Notes under the pieces: generated by a model
Databases searched by the model: none
The model's input: the letters and a program-made list of their open reading frames with translations, nothing else
What the model was told of the DNA's origin: nothing
Position numbers and translations under genes: made by a program
NCBI GenBank assembly: GCA_012295275.1
Contig: CM022674.1
Span: 9,078,260-9,142,259, forward strand
Source of the DNA: Chrysomallon squamiferum
Taxonomy: Eukaryota; Mollusca; Gastropoda; Neomphalida; Peltospiridae
Direction of reading: 5' to 3'
Length of the DNA stretch: 64,000 nt
Shown here: positions 1 to 21,766 of the stretch, piece after piece
How positions within the stretch are numbered: the first letter of the stretch is position 1
Layout of the letters: each line of letters begins with the position of its first letter

Positions 1-487
1 GAATGGATGTTTTTACTTATCAATCATCGAGTTTCAAACACAGCGTGTGTGAGTGTGCGCGCGTTTATGTATGTTTCTGAATTTCGTTTTAGGCAGTATT
101 CTGTTTGAGCAATTGTGTTTCTCTGATTAGAAATGAAAACAATGATTACATAAATCGTATTTCAAACAAGACAAAGGAAAGACCAGTGATTAGTTGTGGC
201 TCTAGTGTTTGCCTGACACAATAGATACGAATTTTGTTACTTTTTGATTAATTTCTTCTACAAAAATACACAGACACAAAAGAGTATCGCATTATTTTTA
301 GTAATTTCTTTTAATTGCCTTTGTAAAGTAAAATAAAATAACACATTTTGGAACACTATATTTTTTTTTTTTTATACTTTTCTCATTTTTGTTGTAAGTA
401 TAACTTTCTTATCTCACTTAATATATATTTTTTTCTTTTTGAGTTTTCATACAAAACAAATATGAAGTAATGCAAATGTTTTGACAG
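1..487 (+). other. Intron of the DUR3-like gene, 3' part
   Basis: AT-rich non-coding DNA ending in a polypyrimidine stretch and the acceptor at 484-487. The following exon starts in phase 1. I see no gene or repeat here beyond short GT and poly-T runs. Confidence 0.7.
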
Positions 488-10207
<9,720 letters not shown>

Positions 10208-12555
10208 AATGTTTAATAGTGAGCATAATCAAAGGTAGCTTTTCTGTTCTTATTTTTCACATACAGTTGTGACTTAACAATAAAAAATTTGAAACAGAAA
10301 GATATAAATATATAGAAATCTTTTATCATTGAAAACGTACTTTCATATATTTTTTTCATTTTAACCAAGATAAAATGAAGAGTGACTTAAATTTGCAGTT
10401 CATTTGTGTATCAGGTATAGGGTTCTAACTAAATCCACTTTAAACAAAATATTCTGTAACATATAATCAGTTTATGTTATATGAGTATAAAAGATCAGCA
10501 AAATGCAATATCTATCAGATTTAATGAAATATTCTTGTCAGTGTCATTGTTGTATTTGTTCTAATGACAATCTTTGATAAAAAAAACAGAATGACAGGTT
10601 CATGAGAAATAAACAGTACACATTTTTTACTCGTGCTGCAAGTAATTAGCACTGACTTCTTGTTAGAAAAAATATTTATTAGGCACTTTGTTGTCTTAGG
10701 TTGATTTGTAAAAAAAAATAATAATAATAAATAAAAAAATCTCTTTTAAATTTATTTTTCTAAAATTATGTATTTGAAGATTATAATAATTTTGTTTCAT
10801 ATGATTAATTAAGTTTCAGAATCATCTTGGACAATTATTGTAAGTTGTGTTATAGTTAAACAATCTTACTCAGTACAGAGACAGCTGCCTCACCAACGTG
10901 ATATTTTCACTGAACAAATTTATATCTGTCTGTCTTTCTGTCTCTCTGGTTCTTCTACTGTCCATTTGTCAATACATAAATATATATATATGTTTGTCTG
11001 TCTGTCTATCAATATAAGTATCAAAATATTTCCATTTATGTAATTATCTCTTTCATAACTTTTATATCATTAAAATTCACAATTCTGTTAATTTTTCTTT
11101 TTTATTCTATGTTATATAAAATATTATTGCTTGTGATTATTTTACACATCTTTTATTGAAGTATTTCTTATTTACATGTTTTTGAGTTCATAACTTTAGC
11201 TTAGCAGTAAATCTGTGACAAGCAGTTTCCATTGTAAACATTAACTGATACATGTCAGAGATCTGTTCCATTTGTGGAATCTTTGGCAATGCTAGGAACA
11301 CTCATCATGTCTGACTGTTAACAAAACTTACTTTTATAATTTCCCACATTTTTGTGCTCCCTTTTCTAACATTTGTCTTTGACATATTTATATAGATGTT
11401 TAATGGTGAAAGTGTCTTGTGATAAAAAGCCTAGTGACCAATAGAAATCACTATTACAGTTTATGTATCAGTTGAAGTATGTGGACATATTAAAACTTAA
11501 ATATTTTCTATATGTGTTTTGTAAATAAAATATAAAACATATATTCTTTGGTGTTGTGTGTTTTTGTTTGTTTGTTTATTTATTTATTTATTTTCTGGTT
11601 TATTTATTTATCTATTCATAATTTGTTGCAAAAGTATTGGAACATTTTATGTATTTATTAACAAAACTAAGTTCTTTTCAACAGTCTATGTTAAAATGAG
11701 AAGTAATATATTTATCACACAAAATAACAACTGCAGCAGCATTATTAGTTCCAATTAATATTTACAACTGAACCCCCTCTCCTTACACATAATTGCATTT
11801 TTCGCACCAGTATTTGGCTGACTTAAAGATTTTTGTTTTCATTATTTATTTATAAATCCACCATGTGAAATAAATTTTATGTCAATTTTTGTTATTAGAA
11901 AATACACAAAAACAAAAATATAAAATAAACCCACCAGTAATTCAGGTTATGGATACTAATTAGTAACTGTATTGGCCCAACACTACCACAAAATTATATT
12001 GTTGGATATCATCTGTTCGCACAGAATGGAACGAGCAGTCATCATTTAAAAGGCTGCGAAATTTTCTATTTTATATAAAATACAGAATTTTATGTAAGTT
12101 TGATTTCTGTATTATTTACATATTCTGGAAATAGTGTCTTTAATTTCTATGTTTTTAGTAAAATTAAGACCAATACATATAACCTGTGTTAAATACTGTT
12201 AACCAGAACTTGTTTTCATGTGCATGCCTTTGTGTGTTTGCATGTGTTTGAGAGAGATATTAAAAGTGGTTTGTAGTAATCCAAATATTTCTAAGCTAGA
12301 TTAAACAATATATTTTAATTATTATTCCACATTTAGAAGATATAAAATTTCATTCTCTCACAATGGTTAAAATGATATACACAACAAAAAAAAATGTAAA
12401 ATAATAATAAAAAAAAAATATTAGCTTTTTTCTATTGGTGATCAAATATAATATCAATAAATTATCATGAATTTATATAAAGAAAAAAAAAATAAAAGAA
12501 AAAAAAATATATAATAATAGTAATAATAAAACCCAGAAGGAACAAAAGATAAACA
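10208..12555 (+). other. Probable 3' UTR of the DUR3-like gene, then AT-rich intergenic DNA
   Basis: AATAAA poly(A) signals on the plus strand occur at 10279-10284, 10608-10613 and 11524-11529; any could end the transcript. AATAAA is frequent by chance in DNA this AT-rich. No credible open frame; short TGTC and TTTA runs only. Confidence 0.45.
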
Positions 12556-12684
12556 TCAAGCCAACACATGGAAACTAATAATTTGTGAACAAAATGGAGT
12601 GTGACCTTCCACAAAATTGAAATATATTCCTGAGAAAAGTAATCTCATGAGAGAAACAGATCCATTCACTGAGAAATAATACCT

Positions 12685-12936
12685 ACCTCTGGTGTTTGGT
12701 TTGATGGATTCCTCCGATGCATACTCTGATCCACTGCAACCCAGAGATGTTCTGTTTGGACTAAATGCAGCACCAAGCAGGTCAAGGTAAAGGCTGTGTG
12801 TTGTGGTGCTGCAGTAATTAACAAGTGTTTTGTCTTTGTCAATCTGAAGTGTTCCATGATCTACATTCATATGTGGAACAATGTGATGCAACAGGGTCTC
12901 TTCTCGATATCTGATGCCCTTCAGTGGACCTGACAT
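12685..12936 (-). CDS. Unidentified candidate exon, minus strand
   Basis: A minus-strand frame reads MSGPLKGIRYREETLLHHIV and continues through LVNYCSTTTHSLYLDLLGAA to EESIKPNTR, with more balanced amino-acid and base composition than its AT-rich surroundings. It ends at a good donor, AGAG|GTAGGT; past it the frame becomes intron-like. A weak acceptor (CAG before GTCCAC) or the ATG could form the 5' end. I do not recognise the family, and I found no partner exon. It could be a coding exon of an unknown gene, an old insertion, or chance. Confidence 0.35.
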
Positions 12937-12939
12937 GTA

Positions 12940-15900
12940 TTGTACTCACTTAAAGTCAGTTGCATATACTTAAATACTGGAGTATATAATTATTATATTT
13001 ACATACATTTTATCTTTTTGTTAATATTCCAAAACAGATGCTTCTTTTTCCAAGCATATCGCATGTGGAGAAATGTTTTTAATTTAGTAAATGCTCTATA
13101 CAGCTGGCTTTATCAGTTTCGTTTTGAAACTAGCCCTGGCTGGAATGGGAAATGGCCAGTTGAATTAAGGTGCAATATGAGACTGACCTTGTTATTTATC
13201 AGCTTCACAATCCAACCACTGAGTAAGAATGGTCAGCTCATGTATTAGTCATCAGTTGTAGATGAAACAAGAAATATATAACACTGACAAATTGTTATAA
13301 ATAGAAGGAAGAACAACAACAAAAGTCACATTTTCAATTTTATTTTTAACAAAGCTTCGATACATTTAGCAATAGAAGTCTGCCATAATAATGCCACCAA
13401 TAAAACAATTACAATGATTGTAAGAAAGACTACATTTTAGAGTTGCATCAGTCAGCAACTGTACAAGGGATCCACAACATTAGCACTACACTGAGAACAC
13501 GTGACAAGAAAATACACAGGATCCCAGTATCACAATAATATAGACTTCTCAAATGAATGTGTATGTGCCTAGGGCAAACAAAGAGCACCAAAATGGATTT
13601 AGTCACCCACTGCCTACACAGGGGAGTGAACGGGAGGGATATACTTTAGTGTTTCTCCTGCTTTCTGGCATTTATTTCATTTTTTGTTTTCAAACTGTAA
13701 TTTTCAAATAGAAATTTTTATTAAATAAAGAATAATATCATCATTACTGTTCATATCTTTTTTCTAACCATAAGATGTTAATATTAAAGTCAAAGTTCCA
13801 ACAGTTTGCTATTCCATGTCCCAAAAGAATCATTTTATATATAAATACCAGAAAGCTGCAACATAGATATTTCACAGGTTAGACCCTAGAAATGTGACAT
13901 TTTGTTTGTTTTAATTGGAAACCTAATTATGAAAACAGTATTCTCTATGGATATAACTTTCCCTCTGATTCAAAATTCTTTTGCAGACTTGTTATTTTCT
14001 TACAATTTACCTTAATAGGACTATAAATATATCTGTACACCAAGTGTAGTTCTGAGAAAGATGATAGCAAATTTAAAATTAATAATTCTTCCTTCCTTTT
14101 TCAAAGAAAGAAAAGTTTAGTTGAAAAGGCTTAAAATATTTTCAGTATATATATAAAATGTTAAAGACAAACTGAGCAACATACAATATACAGAATACAG
14201 TCAGAGTTTGAAGGCTTCAGATACTTCACAAAGTGATATTTCTTATTCATTTGCCACATGCACACACCTAGAGCCATATCTAGTCAAAACATTTTAGAAA
14301 CAGTAAACAGTCAACTTATCTTGTATTAAAAATTGCTTTTTATTTTAGTGTATTCCAATTTCAGTAATTTTATTTAATTTATTTCTTATTTAATTCCAAT
14401 TTTATTCTATTTTTCAAAGACAAAAATATAAAAAATGCTAATTTTATAATGATGTTAAGCATACTGTTAGAAGGGAAACACAGATAATGAAAAATGCAGA
14501 TCGAATATTGCATGAATAAGCTGCCTCTGAGTTTTACATCTTGCAAGATGAGTCAGCAATTTATTAACTAGTTTCACATTGCATAAGTCTGTATACGTAA
14601 TTATCATATGTCTAACTGGCGCCTTCTTTTACTAATATTCTGAGCAGTTTTCAATTAACAGAAAATATCAACATAATTATTTTTCTTATTTGTAATAATT
14701 ATTTTTCATACCAATTTCTATTAACACAGTTTTAAAAAAAAAGAAGTATTTATAAAGAATCATTTAAATTAATTTTAATTACTGATACAGTTGGCTTTTG
14801 TAACACATTTACAAGTTTTAGTCTTTTTATTTAGCACAAAATATAGAAACTTCAAGCTTTGATTCAACTGACATTAAAAATGTAAAAGATTGTCACAAAA
14901 TGCATAGTAACAGTGTAAAGCCAGCTTAAGAATGAATATATGCAATGCAGTAGTGACAGAAAGAGACCAAGAGGAAATAATTTTAGAAATTATAGCAAAA
15001 TTTCCACGTATAACTACATAGAACAAGTAAGCCAGTTAGCATCTGCTACAAATAGAGCAAGTTTATTTATTTATCTTTTTATCTTTTTTTTTTACTGCTT
15101 CTTTTTATTTATAATAATTTTAATATAACTGTAATTGTTTGCATGTTTTGGATTCAAATTTATAAATAGGAGTAAGTAATCCAATAATAATTTTGACAAA
15201 ATTTTATTTATAAATGACACCACAGTGAAATAAATTGTTCATAAACAAATTATTTATTATAGACTAATTAGAATGACAAATCCTTATTTATACATGGATT
15301 TATAAAGCATGAAGCTGTTTGCAGTAAGAATATCAATCATTACAGCAGTGATGTGGTTATGGTAATTTTAAATGTTTAGATATGCTTCTTTCATCAAACA
15401 CATCACTTGAAAGGCACAGTAATTCACTAATGATTTAATCATTGTGCTCTAAAACCCTGTAACATGTAACAAAATAGGCACATCTTATTGTACTTTATTT
15501 ACTTATAACAGAAAATACACAGCTTGTTGACATGTAATGTCATATTGTGAATTGTTTTACAAACAATCCACTTTGCTTTGCATATGGTGAATGCTGCCAT
15601 CTTTAGACATGCTGCCATTATTGTTCAGCTAGCTTAGTAATATCCCACATTAAATTATAGAGCATCTATCTTACTTTAAATTACAGAGCATATATCTTAC
15701 TTGTAGTAGTAGATTCTATAAATTATAATTGTTTTAAAGATATGTGAATTTATAACATTATATACTGGACTGACATCAGTAATCTGAAGCCTGCAAACTC
15801 TGAAAACTTTAGCCAAACTAAATCTAAACTCAGGACAGATTTAGACCAAGCCATGCTACAAGAAATACCTTTTTTTTCTTTCCATCTCTGAAACTAAGCT

Positions 15901-18900
15901 GTAGCTTACAATCTAAATCTGGATCTGCTAAACACATTACAAAAAGTAATATGCCAGTCAAAAGGACAATATCAAAGTTACTATATTTTTTACATTTTTG
16001 TCCATACAGATTTCTGTAACAGTATTCAGTTTCTAACTTTGATATTGTCCCTTTAAAAGGAAAAAACAAAAGAGAGAAGCTCAAACTTCACTAAATAAGT
16101 GCCCCTTTAAGAGACGAAGATTAGCAAATCTCAAACAGTAATAACATTTTAAACACTGGCTAGTCATCATTATCTAATACACAAACAAAACAGGTGCAAC
16201 AATATTTGAAAAAACTTTACATTTAACACAATTTTAAAATGGTTACTGTACAGTATCTCCAACGAACTATCAACAGATATAACAACAAAATGAGCTGTTA
16301 TACACAAATTACATGTATAGATATGTCACATGAAAAGTACAATGCTTGACTAAACTTTTTATTTCAGTTTACAAAGTTTTTCTTGAGTGGCTCTCTTTTG
16401 TTGACATCACAATAGATTTATATTTAGTAAAACAGTTAAAGCTAAGACAAGTTGTGCCTATACTGAAATGTATCATTAATAATACCTACAAAGGTATTAA
16501 AACTATTATACATCAATTAATGTTTTCAACAAGACTTTCCTGTGATTGTAAATGATACAAGATTTGCTTGGACTACCTCAGTGATTGCAATGCCTGCAGT
16601 TTCTGTAGTGAGACTTGGTGCAATGATCATGGCAGTTCTATGTCTGCACTAATCAAACAACCACCTGGGTTTCCTCTTACTTCTGTCTTACTGGAAGTAA
16701 GGAGATTCCTGGACATGTGATTATTTCTAGAACAGCACTGACTTTATTTCTAAATTAGAAAGGAGACATTTTTAAACAATTCAGAAAAAGAAGGTGTTAG
16801 TATGAATACTAAAATAGAAAAAAATGTGTATTATGAAATGTTAAATGTTATTGCAATGAATACAGAGGAACATAGCTACATGGTAAGCATTTATGTTAGA
16901 CATTTTGACAATATGATGCAATACATTTTGAACAATATATGTTAAAATGTTTAACAAGCTCATGTTACACACTTTAGCATATAACATGAACTTGATATTA
17001 CATTATTAAATAACAAATGATGCATGTTTAGCATGAGTTCAGTGGTAAGTGTCATGCTATAGACAAAGCGTAACATATGGCAAATATGTTACAAATGTCA
17101 AACATGATAGTAAATACGTTTTGTCACATGTGCAAGAAACAGCAACCATATTTTGATTAAGACCAGTTTTCTATGTAAATTATAATCTTAAATAAAATAT
17201 GCTTGTGCATACTAAACCTTCTTTTTGAAGCTTCAATTTTAAGAAATTTTTAAAAGTTTCAATATGTTTCTGAGGATATCCGTTTATAAGACAATTTAAA
17301 AATTAAAACAAATGGAAGTGGATTGTAAAACATAGTAACAAATGTCAAATACATCAATATTATAGATCTGCTTGTACTGTGAAAAATGTTGTGTTAGATA
17401 TCTACATATACTAACAGCCTATGTGTAATACAACATGTACATAAACTTCATCAAGTATGTTTGATATACAACATCAGATTTATATATACATATACATGTC
17501 AGAAACAACAAAGTTAGTTATGTGAACAGCACAACCAAGGCAATCACAACAAACTATGTCGTTGTCTTGGAAACAATTATTTGCCATCAAGTAACACAAC
17601 TGTACACAACTAACAGTCACAATGTACAGACATGTAGTTACAAACTCTGTAACACACTGACAACAACTAGTGTTTTGGTGTAATAACAGAAATAACTAAA
17701 CATTTTGAAACATCAAATTTTGTAACACTGGTTTTATCTGTGTCACTTTTACAGTTTTTAGCAATGTAAGGCTGCTGACTAAGACATTAGAATAAATATT
17801 TCATTTTTTCTGTTGCTGTATTAACTCGCACAATATTCTGTTATTCAGTCCAGAAAACACTTCAATTTTCGCTTATTTTAATGAGTATCTAATCAGAAAT
17901 ATGGAAAGCTGCATTATTCAGATTTACTTTAGCCATTAGACACAAAATAGAAACTATTTTTGACTTTGATTATTTAAATATGAAGATTTCATTTAGAATG
18001 ATGAATATGAATCTCCATGGTACTTAAATAAATAAATAAATAAATATAAATAGCTACTATGGAAAATGTTTGGACAGTAACAAAGTTATTAAACTTATTT
18101 GATAGAGTTATGTGCCTTGATAAAAAATCTGGTTTTTAAACAATTCATAAAAGATTGAGTACATTTTAAATTAAAAATAAAATATGGAGAAAGCAATCAT
18201 TTGTTTATTCTCATAAGTTTCATTTTCTTTTTTCTTTTCATAAATATAGATGAAATGATAATTATAATACTATTTTGATTTTATTACTTTTCTGTAAAGA
18301 ATAAATCTAAAACATAATTTTGATTAGTTCAGCAAAGTATTAGAATGAAAATATTTAATTTGAATTTTACTTTATTATTATTACTAATAGTAGTTCCACA
18401 TTTTTCTGTGTATTTACAGTGGAGTAAAATCAAAATTTCACAGCTATATCTACAAACATGTATTAACACTGCAGAAAAATTAAATAAAATTTTTAAATGA
18501 AGAATGGAAACTATAAACATCTCCCTCCCAGATATGAATCTTATTCAAAATTCAACAATAACACAAACAAAACAATATTAAACATTAAAAATACAAATAT
18601 GGGTAAAAAAAAAAAAAGGAGAACTAGCACATACACCATGCATATCTTTTAATTGATACTTGATAACAAAAAAATATTGATTCTTTTGTAACTGATTGTG
18701 GTTTTTTTTTTCTCATTCTGTTTTTGTTTCTTTCAAATCATTTAAAAAATGGAAAATACAAACTATACAACTCAACTCTGAATAGTTCACATTTTCTCAA
18801 CATTATCTGAAATGACAAATACATGAAAATTACTATTTTCAAATTTTGATTTGTTTGGGCATTAAAAACAGAATAACTATATTTTGTTTTAAATACATTT

Positions 18901-20815
18901 TAACAAAATAAATTAAAAACAATTATAAATATATTAAATCAAAAGTTTTAAGTGTATTGACTTATTAGGGAATGGCAGAAACTAATAGTGTTGTAATAAA
19001 ATTTTGTTGCAATAATCAGCCAGACAAATTAAACTGTAAATACATGCACATTTGATATATTCTGTATACGACTCAAAAAATAGAAGACTGGTCATATAAA
19101 AATGTTTCTGTTTCAGACCGTATCTGGTTTCTGAACAACAATTTAAAAGTTGAATTCTGTTGAATCAATTTTTTTCACAACCAGGGTTATTGGTTTTGAT
19201 ACATTTTATTCCAGATAGCTATTTGATTTCAACTTGATGAAAAAAATCAGTATCTACTGGTTTCTTTGTTTTATATGAAAAACACCTGTGCCCAAAAAGT
19301 ATATTTTGCACAAAACATTCACTGAAAAATTATACAAAATAATAAAAAAATGAAATAAAACCTTATCCCTACTAAAAGTTTCATTACAGAACAGGTGAAT
19401 TAATAATGAGCTTGCAGTGTGGTGCTGCTGTTCAGTATTTACACAAGTATGTTTAATGATGAAATTTCAATGATTAAAATGATCACCGGTTATAATGTCA
19501 TGTCTCTGTGATACTAAAAAAATAAAAAAATGATAATATTATCAATGACTGAAAATTTGCTAAAAAAACAGAAATAAAAACCTAAATTGTACTTTCCTCA
19601 TTTTTTTTTTTTTTTTTTTACAAATTAATAATAAAATTTTAGTTATTATTATTTTTTTTTTTTTTTCTCTCATTATTGTTTTGTTTGGAATTTTTTTTTT
19701 TATATTTATTTATTTTTTTTTTTTTTTTTTTTTACACCTACCATCAGGTTTAACTGTTAGAACAAATGACAAATTGTGAAACAAATCTTTTTTCTTTTCT
19801 TTCTTAAACTAAACTTAAAAAAAGAAAAATATATCTAACAGAAATCTATCTGGTGATAAAAGTGCACACAAGACAGTATAAAACATTAAAGAACTGTTAA
19901 ATTTAAATGTGAGTTAAATCAATTACTGGCCTCAAATTATAGAATCTGAGTAATATGTTACAGATGGCCTCAGTACACCAGGGCAACTGTACTAAAACAT
20001 TTCTACTAAAAAAAATCTTTTTTCAGTTGTGTGCAAATGGTTAAGGATAAAAAGTTATTATTATTTTTCTTTCTGAAGATAAACAATTTTTATATGTATA
20101 TATGTACGTAATGATTTAAAACTGTTTTTAAAATGTCACAACATTATCATACATTAAATAAAATTAATTAATACAACCACAAGTAGTTCGTTCATATCGA
20201 ATATGATCTCCGAACATTAATTTTTCTTAACAAACATGATTTCAATTGAACAATAAACATGAATGAGTTGTTTTATCGTAAACACATTTTAATGCAAGTT
20301 GCTAAATGACAAAGGTTGTCAAAGAACTTATGATAAAAACTTAACTAACACACAAAAAATTAATTTCTCATCATTAATACATTAAAACATAATAAAATGT
20401 TAAACAACCAGTTTCCATAATGGTAAACAAAGATGACATGATATTTGAAAGTATTTTGAAGTGTCAGTTGTTTAATATGAAGAACACAAAAAACCAAAGT
20501 TTTAAAATAAATGTTCATCCGGACCAGGCTTCAAGCAAAAGCTTCATTAAATTAAAAATGACATTTGAGTTCAACTTCACTCATGCCAGAAGAATAATGT
20601 TTATAACAACTTCACTTGTGTCATCATAATGTCTAACTTCATTTATGTCACACCAAACTGATATATGGACTTCACTTATGCCATATTAGAAATCCAAGTT
20701 CAATTCAATCCATGCTGCCATTCACAATATCTGGCTTGGCTGTCCAGACATCCTGTGTAGTAGTTGTAGTTGTAGCTGTTGTGGTATTGTGCTGGCAGGT
20801 CAGAGTGAAAGGAAA
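12940..20815. other. AT-rich region between gene ends; probable long 3' UTR of the zinc-finger gene at its right side
   Basis: No supported exon. GC-richer patches occur at 13110-13260, 13560-13660 and 16560-16740. An inverted repeat lies at 15964-16050. Poly-T and poly-A tracts dominate 19600-19740. Many minus-strand poly(A) signals (TTTATT on the plus strand) prevent placing the end of the zinc-finger transcript. Confidence 0.5.
15964..16050. repeat. 17-bp perfect inverted repeat, 53-bp spacer
   Basis: GGACAATATCAAAGTTA at 15964-15980 is the exact reverse complement of 16034-16050. It could be a small MITE core or a hairpin in the zinc-finger 3' UTR. Confidence 0.9.
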
Positions 20816-21766
20816 TCATGTGAGCCGAGAGCCTGTGGTGCATGTTGGTGTGAAACTTGGCATCTGCTGTGATGCGTAGTTTTTGATGTGCTGAAGACTG
20901 AGCAGGCTGTTAGCAATCATGCTGTCCCGACTTGTCATTGGAACATTCAGGTTCCGCTCCTGGGGATCCGTCTTGCGGAATCCAATTGGGTCATATGGGA
21001 AGTATCGGGGAGATGCCATGGAGGAGATGTGGGGTAAGGGTGAGCTGAGGCTGTTGGCACTCAAGCTAGGACCATAAGGATAACTTGGGCTGCTGCTACT
21101 GCTGCTGACATTAGGGGCAAATTGTGTGAGAGGCATGAAAGCCGAGGACACACTCTTGTTGCACTGTGGACCTAGTGGGATGTCCTGTGGCTTGTCAGCT
21201 AATCGTCCATAGTCACGTTCTCCAGGATCCATGGGCTCTGTCTTGATTGGTCGAGTTATGACCTTTTTGCCATCTGTTTGGTGTTTGACCATGTGTCGAG
21301 TGAGATATGTCTCTTGAGTGTACGACTTACCACAAATGTGACAGATATGAGTTTTCAAGTGCTTGGTGTCAGAGTGTTTGGGAATATGTTCTCGTAAACT
21401 ATTCTCATCAGCATAACACTTGTAACATGAGTTACAGCGGAAAGGCTTATCAGTCATGTGACTGCGCGAGTGTGACTGCAGGTTGGAGAGTTGGGAAAAG
21501 GCCTTGCCACAGCCTGGGTGCATGCACTTGTATGGCTTCTCACCAGTGTGAGTGCGAATGTGTTGCTGAAGGTGAGACAACTGAGTGAACTTTCGCTCAC
21601 AGATCTCACACTTGTATGGCTTGATGCCAGAGTGGATCCGAGCATGTTGGGATAAGTACGATGAGTTGGCAAAACATTTTGAGCATGTTGGACATTTGTA
21701 AGGCTTGGGGTCCTGTTTGTGGATTTGTTGGCAGTGTATGAGCATGTCCGACTTGGTAGTGAAGAT
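20816..21766 (-). CDS. rn/lin-29 (ZNF362/ZNF384-like): Zinc-finger gene, terminal coding exon (fingers 1b-6 and C-terminus)
   Basis: 951 nt starting in phase 0 after acceptor TTTTTCAG. It completes finger 1 (IFTTKSDMLIHCQQIH) and encodes fingers 2 (YKCPTCSKCFANSS), 3 (YKCEICERKFTQLS), 4 (YKCMHPGCGKAFSQLSNLQS), 5 (FRCNSCYKCYADEN) and 6 (HICHICGKSYTQE). All zinc-binding Cys and His are present. The linker after finger 4, SHMTDKPF, is family-like. The tail is rich in Ser and Pro (SSSSSPSYPYGPS). TGA stop at 20816-20818. No frame damage. Confidence 0.95.
   Translation of the reverse strand: MFTTKSDMLIHCQQIHKQDPKPYKCPTCSKCFANSSYLSQHARIHSGIKPYKCEICERKFTQLSHLQQHIRTHTGEKPYKCMHPGCGKAFSQLSNLQSHSRSHMTDKPFRCNSCYKCYADENSLREHIPKHSDTKHLKTHICHICGKSYTQETYLTRHMVKHQTDGKKVITRPIKTEPMDPGERDYGRLADKPQDIPLGPQCNKSVSSAFMPLTQFAPNVSSSSSSPSYPYGPSLSANSLSSPLPHISSMASPRYFPYDPIGFRKTDPQERNLNVPMTSRDSMIANSLLSLQHIKNYASQQMPSFTPTCTTGSRLT

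Noticed and set aside
13080-13250. Plus-strand frame with Trp-rich peptide (FNLVNALYSWLYQ)
   Set aside because: No acceptor or donor in phase, no known motif; composition alone is weak evidence.
16573-16580. CTACCTCA, a let-7 target octamer, which would be notable for a LIN-29 family gene
   Set aside because: It is on the plus strand, whereas the zinc-finger transcript is from the minus strand; the minus strand matches let-7 itself for only about nine bases.
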